A stretch of 64,000 bases of DNA from Dentipellis sp. KUC8613. Lineage: Eukaryota; Basidiomycota; Agaricomycetes; Russulales; Hericiaceae. Location of the stretch: contig NSJX01000003.1 of NCBI GenBank assembly GCA_002286715.1, positions 546,680 through 610,679 of the forward strand, given 5' to 3'. This document shows positions 11,125 through 20,730 of this stretch, in pieces. The first letter of the stretch is position 1. Every line of letters starts with the position of its first letter. The position numbers and the translations under genes are program-made. The notes below the pieces were generated by a model. That model saw nothing but the letters and a program-made list of their open reading frames with translations, did not search any database and was not told the origin of the DNA.

Positions 11125-13609
11125 ATGCTCGCAAAACATGCGGCCAAGTCGCTCTCAAAGCCCTTCAGACATGTCCAACGATACCGCCGTCGCATCCCTC
11201 ACCCCGACTCCGCCCGCCGCTGTCTGGCCACTGTCGCTCCCTCCTTGCCGGACGATTCCGACCTCGTAGCTTTCTTCGACCAGCCTTCGAGCGCTCCTCG
11301 CTGGTCGTCTCCCACTTCGACAGGTTTATTTGGACAGCCCTCCCTCGGGACGCCGGCTGGCTTCCATGATTTGGCACTTTCCACCCTCCTCCGGGCCCAC
11401 CTCCTTACAGAACGTATCGTCCGAGCACGCCAGTCTCGAGATGAACTCAAGAAAGTCGTCAAGAACTTGGACCGTCTGAGCGATATGCTCTGTTCCGTCA
11501 TCGACCTAGCGGAGCTCATTCGGAATTCGCATCCGAATCAGGAATGGGTGGAGAGCGCTGACGAGGCATACGAGCGATGTTGTGAGTACATGAATGTGCT
11601 CAATACGCATGTTGGGTTGTACGAGGTGCGCAGCAGCAGTTTTTACGTAGGGTCATCCTGCTCACGAGCCGCCTACGTCACAGACTCTTCGAGATGTTCT
11701 TGCCGATCAAGATATCCGCGATTCGCTCAGTCGGGAAGCGCTCCAGACCGCACTGATATTCTGGCGGGACTTTGAGAAGTCGGGTGTCAACCTTCCTCCA
11801 GCGCAGCGCGATCGGTTTGTTTCGCTATCCACGGAAATTCTCATTCTCGGGCGACAGTTTCTCAACCAGGCATCAAATGCGAAGCCACCAGCTGCTATCA
11901 AGCCACATGAGTTGAAGGGTCTCAAGGATCATGGTTTGGGTTCAAGATTACAGCTACAAACCCGCTTCACGCAGCGCGACCTCCTTGTCTACCCCGGATC
12001 GCTACAGGCGCAGATGATCATGCGGTCGGCACCTGAGGAAGAGCCCAGGCGGAAAGTCTACATGGCCTCCAATTCGAGCTCGCCAGAGCAGGTTGAGGTC
12101 CTGGAAGCGCTGCTTCGCACAAGAGGACAGTTGGCACAGCTGGTTGGGTCGCAGAGTTTCGCACATATGACTTTAGCAGATAAAATGGCGAAATCACCAG
12201 GTGCGCACCAATCTGCTTCCAAGTGAAGACGGGGCGAACTGATTGCATCCTTATTCTCGTAGAAAATGCACGACAATTCTTGGATACATTATTAGAACAG
12301 ACACGCCCACACGCTCGAAGAGCATTACGAACCCTCAGCATGCGGAAACAAGCACATCTTAATACCCCACCCTTCCCCGTCGTACAACCTTGGGATAGAG
12401 ACTATTATTGCCCCCCAGAACCCCCCGCTCCCCCAATAGCCCTTCCACCCCTGACCCTCGGGGTCGTCTTCAGAGCCCTCTCTCGGTTGTTTCAGCACCT
12501 GTATGGCGTGTCACTCCGACCTGCTGATGTGTCAGCGGGAGAAGTCTGGCACGCCGACGTGCGAAAGCTAGAGGTTTTTGACGAGAAGGATGGGCTTCTG
12601 GGCTGGATATACACGGATCTCTTCGCACGAAGAGGGAAGTCGAGTGGTGCTGCGCATTACACTGTTCGCTGCTCTCGGCGCACAGATGATGACGATGAGG
12701 CTGGAGATCTTCTGCCTGACGCCGAGCACAGACCGCTGCTCGAATTGTCTCGGGAGTTTGGGGCCGCGTATCGACACAAGATGCCGGATGGTGTCTTCCA
12801 ACTTCCGATTGTTGTACTATTGACGGAGTTTAGCCGTCCGTCATTATCGAGAGGGCCCGCGGTATTGGAGTGGCACGAAGTTCTGACTCTGTTCCACGAA
12901 ATGGGGCACGCCATGCACTGTGAGTCGTCAATGTCTACCTGTCTGGCATGTGGACGCTTGCTCACATTACTTCGTCCTAGCTATGATCGGTCGCACCGAG
13001 TACCAGAACGTCTGCGGCACGCGCTGCGCGACTGACTTCGTCGAGCTGCCTTCAATCCTGATGGAACACTTCCTCGGCTCACCCACCGTACTCTCGCTCT
13101 TCGACTCCGGCGACAACTCCGCCGTCCGCCAAGTCGGGAACCACCATGAAGACCCATGCCATAACATCGACACCCACAGCCAGATCATGCTCGCCGTGCT
13201 TGACCAGATCTACCATTCCCCCGAGGCGATGGAGCCTGGGTTCGACTCAACCGCAGCGCTTGCGCGCTTGACGGCGACGCGGGGTCTAATTCCCTTCGTT
13301 GAGGGTACGTCGTGGCAGACGCAGTTCGGCCATCTCTTCGGATACGGCGCGACGTACTACTCGTATCTCTTCGACCGCGCCATCGCATCACGGGTGTGGC
13401 AGAAGGTCTTCATGAAGGACCCTCTGAACAGGGAGACGGGAGAGAAGTACAAGCGTGAGATTTTACGCCACGGCGGGGCGAAGGATCCTTGGGCCATGGT
13501 GGGCGGTCTGCTGGATGCCCCAGAGTTGATGGGTGGGGACGCAGAGGCCATGCGGGAGGTTGGACGATGGCGCATAGAGGACGAGGTGGCCGTGCCCGGT
13601 AGACACTAG
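11125..13609 (+). CDS. MIP: Mitochondrial intermediate peptidase (M3 metallopeptidase)
   Basis: The N-terminus is basic and Ser/Ala-rich ([20 protein letters not shown]), a typical mitochondrial presequence. Helical M3 sequence follows. The zinc-binding motif is intact as FHEMGHAMH, with the HExxH at the end of the exon near 12895-12920. The next exon starts with [20 protein letters not shown] and continues to [12 protein letters not shown], holding the family's third zinc ligand region. It has three visible introns, near 11625-11680, 12220-12260 and 12918-12980. MIP removes octapeptides from imported proteins after MPP cleavage. In agaricomycetes MIP is the classical flanking gene of the homeodomain mating-type locus. 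The gene reads cleanly to a stop at 13609. The first ATG of the frame was chosen because the preceding GTG is not a plausible eukaryotic start. Confidence 0.93.
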
Positions 13610-14085
13610 CATACTTAGCTTCCATTTGGTGACTTCTAGTACGTAGCGTTTGTAGCTCACTGTATCTATACACCTCATTATGTCTTAATATGGAGATGGA
13701 TGACCGCCTTGTCAGCATACTATAAATCACCTCTTTCTACACTATTCTAGTGGGGCATGTCAGTGGGCGGAAGTAGTTCCTGTCATGCATGATACAGCGT
13801 CATGAGCACACTATACAACGTTTCGTATTCATTCGCGATGGAGAATGATAGATAACACGAAACAGCAAGGGAGATGATGTTGTTAACAATGAGAAAAGCA
13901 AATTTGGGAAAGCAAGTAAAAGCCGACGAATGTGTAGATATAGCATGGGTACTGGTATCGTGAGCGGAATAACAAAGGATACTGGATGTGGGAAGGAATA
14001 GAAGATTAGGAATAATGTAGAAATGCCGGTGCCCGGAATGGAAAGTAACGCTTCTATGCTTATGTACAAGAGACCGAATGCCTGC
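13610..14085. other. Intergenic between MIP and HD1-1
   Basis: No gene is seen. The first 70-80 bp after the MIP stop, and a block near 13940-13965, match the sequence after the second MIP copy (22468 onward). The duplication thus extends past MIP into the 3' flank of HD1. Confidence 0.55.
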
Positions 14086-16148
14086 TCACTCAGCTGGTAG
14101 GGATAATGATGATGACTCGATGAGCATGTCCGATGAACAGGTTGGGAGTGAAGCAGCTGGTTCAGCTGCGAGGTGTCCGGAAGGCGAAAAAGAGTTATCA
14201 GATAGAGTGCTTGGAGTAGAGAAGAGAGAAGAGTCGGATGATAGCGAAGTCAAAGAAAGAGTTGGAGACGAGGAACCCAACGATTGAGACTTGGCGTCGA
14301 ATTGACTCCAATCAAATAGCAAGTCGCTAACTGACTGATACTCGGAAGGGTCGAAGGACTCCTTGAAGGTTGATGGACCAGATGAATCGATAATATTCGA
14401 CTGCGCGATAGTGACCGAGGATGACAGGTCGAACGATGTGATCATCATTGCCGCTACAAGATCGGCATCGTTGATGTCCAGCTCGCACACTGGCGATACT
14501 AAGCAAGGTTATTAGCTCCACAAGGTATTCTGCAGATTTTAAAAACGAACCTATTTCCCTGTTGTTTATCTGCACGGCGGAGCTGGTGTCATTGTCAGTG
14601 TCGAGGATAGCCTGGGAATTGAAATCATTGGTGTCGATAGTGTTGGATACGCGGAAAGCATCGTTGAGTCCATCGACCCAGTCTTCTGAGAACTGAATAC
14701 CCGTAATACCACTTCCAAATGTGAGTGGTAAGGGATTAGAAACCGTCTGCCTACGCGGTCCAGAGTTCAGGCCTCGAGATCGTTTGGAATGCTCCTCAGC
14801 AGAAACGTCGGAAAGTCGACGTTTCTGAGGTAAAGGTGAAGGTTTTGCAAGCGCCTCTCCCGCAGGCACCGGCGACCGGTATGCGTCCTCGACTGTTGTG
14901 ACTGCGGCTGTGGGTATCAAGGCCACCCTGTGGTCAGAATTGAAGGAACATCTCGTGACAGCAGGTTGAATCTGCGTCCCCGACGGCGCGATCTGGTTAT
15001 TGGAAGCCCGCCCCTCGCCAGCTGGTGACAGGCTCGAGAAACTAAATGAAAAAGAAATATTGGCGCATGAGCTATACGGAATGGACTGGAAACTCACCGA
15101 AGACGCTTCGAAGGCCATGGATCCGATTCGAGTTCTGCGTGCGCCATGTCGGCTTCATTTGCATCGGACTCCCCGATGGCATCCAATGTGCGCTTGCAGC
15201 CAGCAATAGGAGGCGGCGGCGTCATATCGTCCTCATCATCGATGGGAGCGGACAAGAGTGCTGCGTGCGAAATGATTAAGAAAGGAAATCTATCTGGGGA
15301 GGCCACTCACGAAGATAAGAGTCGGGCACCTGGGCAGATGTCGGGCGGCATGCCTCGACGCCATCATCTGAATCGGTGATGCGTTCTTCAAAGAGGTTTA
15401 GGGCGTTGGTTTTGATAACAGAGAAGGCGCGTTTGATATCCAGAGGCAGACCGTTGTCGACGTCTTCGGCATACGCTCGAGTGGCTGCCTGTGAAGTTTC
15501 GAGGCGCGAACCACCGAATTTTTCACGGGACAGGTCGGTCCAGCCAATGCGACGCCGGGCAAAAGAGAACCACTCCTGGACGGCTTTGACAGTGCAATCA
15601 CAAGCCTCCGAGAGGGAAGCAAATTCAGCAGATGATGGGTATGGATCATGGACGTTTTGCAAGAGCCAACGGGTCGCGGGAGCTTGGGAAGAGATGGGTA
15701 TGCAAAGGTCGCGTTGCACAAGGGTGGACGATGGTGGGGACGGTGGGGGTGGCGTTGGATTAGAGAATGACGTGGCTGTTACTTCGTCTGACAGTATGCA
15801 ATCGAAGTGGTTTTGGTACGTCTCCAACACAGCCCTCGTTGCAGAACCCCAGTGGAGAAGGGACTCGGCCTTGCAAATGAGTCGGGAGGCAACAATATGA
15901 GCAACACTCAACGTTTCTTGGTCCGCCTGTTTCGATTCGATAGATGTGTGAAGCTCGGATAGTAAGACGACCCAGTCGTTGGAATCGCCTCCAAGAGTGA
16001 CGGACGATAGTAGTCGTTTTTCTGCATTGAGTAAAAAAGAGCACAAGACCAAAACAAAATCATGACAAAGGTGATGAGGGTAAGGACGAAAGACAGCATA
16101 AATAACCCAAAAAAGAAACAAAAACTTAAGAAAGAAACACCGAACCAT
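14086..16148 (-). CDS. HD1 homeodomain mating-type protein, first pair (HD1-1)
   Basis: The gene reads right to left with exons ending at about 15311, 15260-15100, 15045-14560 and 14500-14086. The N-terminal helical dimerisation region is followed by an atypical three-helix homeodomain: ATRWLLQNVHDPYPSSAEF, then the recognition helix EWFSFARRRIGWTDL (about 15530-15690). This WF-x(2)-A-RRRIGW form is characteristic of agaricomycete HD1. Residue 51 of the homeodomain, usually Asn, is Phe here. The C-terminal half has two basic clusters (KRRLSD and KRSRGL) that may be nuclear signals, then a Ser/Asp-rich tail with possible activation function. The only in-frame ATG upstream is at 16148 inside the unusual spacer. 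Compared with HD1-2, the segment carrying the normal start codon is missing. The 5' end is therefore uncertain. Confidence 0.82.
15224..16032 (-). repeat. Left arm of perfect 809-bp inverted repeat
   Basis: This stretch is the exact reverse complement of 16338-17146. The two positions always sum to 32370. All three reading frames of the two arms give identical translations, so the arms appear identical throughout. It covers the 5' part of HD1-1, including the homeodomain and first intron. Confidence 0.92.
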
Positions 16149-16337
16149 TTAATCCTAAATATGAGGAAAAAAACCAAAGCGAAAAAATAACCCAACCAAT
16201 GTAAACAACAACGAACAACAAATAAAGAAATACTAAAGAAATAAAAAGGTACAAATCGACCCCACCAACTAACAAAAATGCAACAACCAAAAAAAAAACC
16301 CTGCGCAGAAAAGGCCAATCCCACAGCGATAGCGATG
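16033..16337. other. Spacer of the HD1 palindrome, strongly A-rich and T-poor
   Basis: This 305-bp stretch separates the two palindrome arms. On the plus strand it is dominated by A, with some C, and has very little T, with many runs of four to ten A. It does not resemble the normal divergent promoter seen between HD1-2 and HD2-2. No gene is supported. Confidence 0.7.
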
Positions 16338-17146
16338 ACTCAATGCAGAAAAACGACTACTATCGTCCGTCACTCTTGGAGGCGATTCCAACGACTGGGT
16401 CGTCTTACTATCCGAGCTTCACACATCTATCGAATCGAAACAGGCGGACCAAGAAACGTTGAGTGTTGCTCATATTGTTGCCTCCCGACTCATTTGCAAG
16501 GCCGAGTCCCTTCTCCACTGGGGTTCTGCAACGAGGGCTGTGTTGGAGACGTACCAAAACCACTTCGATTGCATACTGTCAGACGAAGTAACAGCCACGT
16601 CATTCTCTAATCCAACGCCACCCCCACCGTCCCCACCATCGTCCACCCTTGTGCAACGCGACCTTTGCATACCCATCTCTTCCCAAGCTCCCGCGACCCG
16701 TTGGCTCTTGCAAAACGTCCATGATCCATACCCATCATCTGCTGAATTTGCTTCCCTCTCGGAGGCTTGTGATTGCACTGTCAAAGCCGTCCAGGAGTGG
16801 TTCTCTTTTGCCCGGCGTCGCATTGGCTGGACCGACCTGTCCCGTGAAAAATTCGGTGGTTCGCGCCTCGAAACTTCACAGGCAGCCACTCGAGCGTATG
16901 CCGAAGACGTCGACAACGGTCTGCCTCTGGATATCAAACGCGCCTTCTCTGTTATCAAAACCAACGCCCTAAACCTCTTTGAAGAACGCATCACCGATTC
17001 AGATGATGGCGTCGAGGCATGCCGCCCGACATCTGCCCAGGTGCCCGACTCTTATCTTCGTGAGTGGCCTCCCCAGATAGATTTCCTTTCTTAATCATTT
17101 CGCACGCAGCACTCTTGTCCGCTCCCATCGATGATGAGGACGATAT
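16338..17146 (+). repeat. Right arm of perfect 809-bp inverted repeat
   Basis: An inverted copy of 15224-16032. It ends inside the second HD1 exon, seven bases into the codons for DDEDD. From that base on the sequence is HD2-type. The left edge falls at the start of the HD1-like segment beside the spacer. Confidence 0.92.
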
Positions 17147-18062
17147 AGTTCATGTGAGATCGCCGACAGGTCTTGCATACACGAAGAGCTTGCCGCATGT
17201 GTATCCTGCATGCTATACCCACTCGGATGTCACCGCGCAGGATTTTCCGTCTTCAAGTCAGGCATTTTTCCCCGATACACATCCCCCTGTCCCGCGTGGG
17301 AACGCCCACTCCGGAGCTTCATTGGTAGTCGACAATGTTTTGGATATCTTCTCCCACCTATCTGTTGCGCCTCGGGTAGAAAAAAAAGAGGTCTGCAGTA
17401 TCGCGGAACGTCCGCGTCCTCCACCAGCTTCGAAGTCGGATGTGTTTTCGGCGCCCAACCACGACCTCGCATTTTCCGGTTTCGGTCGTGGAGTGCGAAG
17501 CTTACCAGTGGCAAAACAGAGCGCGGTTACAGCAACGCCTACCTTCACGCCAACGATGTCATCTCTTGACAGCATTTCACATCTCGCTCCACATGTCCCC
17601 GTATCCCCTTCTTCAAGACATGTGACATATGCAGGACGCGCTGCGCCAGATTCACTCGTCGATGTGGAGCGTACCTCATCTTCTACCCCCTCTACGAAAA
17701 ACATTCCCGTCAGTGCTCGACGAAGAAAGGTTGCCCCTTTACCCCGCCGTCAGCCTAGTAGCATTGTGCCTCCAAACGGACACATCCCTCCAACCTCTCT
17801 GCCATCACGGTTTTCGCAATGCCAGCCATCCACACCACCATCATCCTGGCCCACCCACACGATCTCGCGGGCCCCGTCTTTGGCATCGTTGTCTTCGTGC
17901 TCCGCAGACACTTCTTCGGATGAAGGGCCCAGTACCCCTCCGCTTTCTCCAGCAGGACTTCCAAATCTTCCCAAGCTGGAGTCCTTTTCCAAGCTCAATG
18001 ACGATATTCCTCAAGATTCACGGTCAAATATTCGCTGCTCGTCATACGCGGTATCTTCTTGA
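16338..18062 (+). pseudogene. HD1-HD2 chimera: HD1 homeodomain fused in frame to HD2 C-terminus
   Basis: The first part is the palindromic copy of HD1-1: dimerisation region, complete homeodomain (ending WFSFARRRIGW near 16795-16830) and the intact first intron (donor after SYL near 17060, acceptor near 17109). The frame then runs through DDEDD directly into sequence homologous to the HD2-2 C-terminal exon (LPHVYPACYTHSD, matched by PSHAYPARYSHSG), and stays open to a stop at 18062. The HD2 part keeps the basic stretch RRRKVAPLPRRQ and the Ser-rich tail with SLASLSSCS. The start is missing: in the HD1 frame a TGA lies at 16336-16338, and the fused region has no Met before the HD2 portion. It may be untranslated, need an unseen 5' exon, or be an assembly chimera. 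A chimeric HD2-HD1 gene is known to cause self-compatibility in Coprinopsis cinerea. Confidence 0.75.
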
Positions 18063-18243
18063 GTGGTCTCCACGCTTTACCTTTCCTCCGTAGCTTTTCT
18101 TATATTCGAACTATGTTTATTGCTACCATGCTTTTATTTACTCTTTGCTATCGATTTTGGAAACCTTGCCGTCCCCTGCTCTATACACGATACCCTGTTA
18201 TGCTAACAATCAGATGTACAATGCTCTTGACTACGGTCGAATC

Positions 18244-18478
18244 AGGTTAGCCACCTATACGGGTATGGTGCGACATACTACTCGTACTTATTCAACCGAT
18301 CACATCGCGGGTTTGGCAGCGGGTGTCTGTAAAGGATCCTCTACCGCTCCTCACTGGTGTCACCGCTCGCAGATTTTGCTGCGTCATCCAACCTCCTGCA
18401 TGGCCTCCGGGGTGTCCAGCAGACTGCCCACCACGTATCCTTCTCTCCCCTATGGCGCAGGATCTTGTGCCTGTACCC
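18244..18478. pseudogene. Older MIP relic, 3' part, with its end inverted
   Basis: From about 18244 to 18345 the plus strand matches the MIP exon encoding [17 protein letters not shown], at visibly lower identity than the second MIP copy. From about 18368 to 18478 the minus strand matches the very next MIP segment (REILRHGG through [10 protein letters not shown] and the Met-Arg-Glu-Val region), with a small deletion. Consecutive parts of one gene now lie in opposite orientations, so a small inversion broke this copy. It lies just upstream of the second MIP start and represents a third MIP remnant. Confidence 0.72.
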
Positions 18479-18584
18479 CCGGTTGAGGTGCTTGCTCGCA
18501 TAGGCGAGTCAGAACGCTCGGATTGACATATATCGTCTGCGACAAGTGCGCCCGGCGGTGTCTCCTCCCGCCATTCATGCTCAT

Positions 18585-18597
18585 AAAACGTGCGGCC
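18585..18597 (+). repeat. Left target-site duplication of poly(A) insertion
   Basis: The 13-bp sequence aaaacgtgcggcc here recurs at 19074-19086 directly after the A-run. Confidence 0.7.
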
Positions 18598-19073
18598 CTG
18601 TTGTCGGACCCCAAAGTCTTCCCGCATCTATTCCAATATGTGCACGAAACCGGCCGCTTCCCAGCAATCTGAACAGATCTCGCGAAACCACGATCGAGCG
18701 ACAAGGTAGTCAACCTCACCGCAACGCGCAGCAAAACGCAGGCTCGGACTGCACGATTGTTTCTCCCTTCGAACTCCCTCCTGATAGAATCCTCTCGCTT
18801 CACTCAAGTACTATACCACATCTCTCAGACTAATCCCTTCACTACTTACTTACTATAGTTTTCTGGCTGCTGTCCTAAGGACATTTCGCGCCATATTTCT
18901 ACTTACACCCATCCACCACACCTTACACAGGTATCCTACGCCTCCGGGCTCATGCTGCGCTACACATACACACTACTTACATTCCTCGACCCGCATCACT
19001 CGACACACATAGCTTAGACATACGGTAACCCTCCGCAACTGAAGCTATATGAGATTAAAAAAAAAAAAAAAAA
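18598..19073 (+). mobile_element. Poly(A)-tailed retroposed insertion in the second MIP copy
   Basis: A 476-bp block without homology to MIP separates the first codons of the second MIP copy from the rest of exon 1. It ends in an uninterrupted run of about 21 A and is flanked by the 13-bp direct repeat aaaacgtgcggcc. A 3' A-run plus target-site duplication is the hallmark of target-primed retroposition, as for SINEs, truncated LINEs or processed transcripts. No open reading frame of note or clear pol III promoter is seen, so the source RNA is unknown. Confidence 0.68.
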
Positions 19074-19086
19074 AAAACGTGCGGCC
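19074..19086 (+). repeat. Right target-site duplication of poly(A) insertion
   Basis: Second copy of aaaacgtgcggcc. Its first four A overlap the end of the A-run, so the true duplication may be 9-13 bp. Confidence 0.7.
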
Positions 19087-19596
19087 AAGTCGCTCACAAA
19101 GCCTCTCAGACATGTCCAAGCATCCCTCACCCCGACTCCGCCCGCCGCTGTCTCGCCACTGTCGCTCCCTCCTTGCCGGATGATTCCGACCTCGTAGCTT
19201 TCTTCGACCAGCCTTCGAGCGCTCCTCGCTGGTCGTCTCCCACTTCAACAGGTTTATTTGGACAGCCCTCCTTCGGGACGCCGGCTGGTTTCCATGATTT
19301 GGCACTTTCCACCCTCCTCCGTGCGCACCTCCTCACCGAGCGTATCGTCCGAGCACGCCAGTCTCGAGATGAACTCAAGAAAGTCGTCAAGAACTTGGAC
19401 CGTCTGAGTGATATGCTCTGTTCCGTCATCGACCTAGCGGAGCTCATTCGGAACTCGCATCCGAATCAGGAATGGGTAGAGAGCGCTGACGAGGCATACA
19501 AGCGATGTTGCGAGTACATGAATGTGCTCAACACGCATGTTGGGTTGTACGAGGTGCGCAGCAGCAGTTTTTGCGTAGGGTCATCCTGCTCACGAG

Positions 19597-20730
19597 CCCT
19601 TCAAGACACTAGAAGTACAGTACAGTCTTTCTCTCCACTCACTAGCACACATCGACTGCCATGGCTTGGCCATGGCAGGCTGCAATCCGTACTATTCAGA
19701 CGGGGCTAAGACCTCGTTCGTTGTGACTAATCACTAGCATTCTGTGAGCGTTTAGATTTTGTGCAGTTACGGACGTCGTTGCGAATACAAGTACAGATTT
19801 CTATCGGCTACTGCACCGACGTGACACTATATTTCCGTGATTGAGTCTTCGACAGCTCTCGAGCACTCACCAATGCACCGCCTACCTCTGCAGCCTCTCT
19901 TCCCTGTGCCTCTTGAGAGCTCGAGCCGCGACGTGGATTGCTTTCGTGGTGAAGGAACAGCGGCTGCACATGTGCTGGTGACGGGAGCGGAGTGGACTCA
20001 GAACTGCCAAAAAGCCACGTGGTGGAAGCTCCCGTAGGCGTGGTTCGTCGACGTGTTGGCGGAGTCCGCGTGTGAGACACAGAACAAGTAGGAGTGGTCG
20101 CCGGAGAGAGAAAGAGCAGTCTGAGTACTGTTACCAATGTTGTTTGATGCGGCATGAACAATGTCTACCGGAAGAGGTCAGTAGAATGGGACTGAAAATA
20201 GGGGTGTCATGATAACGAGAGGCGCAACCGTCCCTGCAGAAAAGGTCGGTGCAGGAGGTCGGAGTCCGCAGCGTTATTGCCGGCGCATGCGAATCAGTCG
20301 GACCCAAGCACAAAATTGGCACAGGTACCTTCACCAACGACGAATTCCAAAGGGCAGGACAAACAACCGCCTGGGATGAGACACGACACGGTCATGCTGA
20401 AAAGGTGATTCTGCGAGAAGTCAATGTGAAGTGAAGCAGCCGCAGACGAAGACATGACCGAAACACAGTTTTGGGGGTTATACCTGGCAGAGAAAGCGCG
20501 GGTCCCGACGTACAGTGACATTGCGAAGGTGTCGCGAGCGGTGTGGACGGCTGTGGAAGCAGCACGCAGAAAGGGAAGGAACACGGCGAGAAAGTCGGAA
20601 GTCGACGGTAAGCTGAGTCAACAAAAGGGAACAGGGGCGTGTTGCACTGCCACCGAAAGATCTCGAAATCTACCGCCAAATTTCGTGGACACAAACAACC
20701 TGTAAGACCCACTACCACAGGGGTAGCGGG
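19597..20730. mobile_element. 1.13-kb unrelated sequence replacing part of the second MIP copy
   Basis: MIP homology stops at about 19596, inside the first intron, and restarts at about 20731. The corresponding 160 bp of the intact gene (about 11672-11834) are absent, so this is a replacement or an insertion with deletion. No clear terminal inverted repeats or target duplication are seen. A short plus-strand frame at 20454-20705 starts MTETQFWGLYLAEKAR but matches nothing I recognise. It could be a degraded transposon fragment. Confidence 0.5.

Noticed and set aside
15760..16610. Two identical 90-residue frames containing CRKTTTIVRHSWRRF on opposite strands
   Set aside because: They are out-of-frame shadows of the HD1 palindrome arms, not genes. 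They only help show that the arms are identical.
20454..20705. Frame starting MTETQFWGLYLAEKAR as a transposase fragment
   Set aside because: No catalytic motif or recognisable family. Kept only as a note under the 1.13-kb block.
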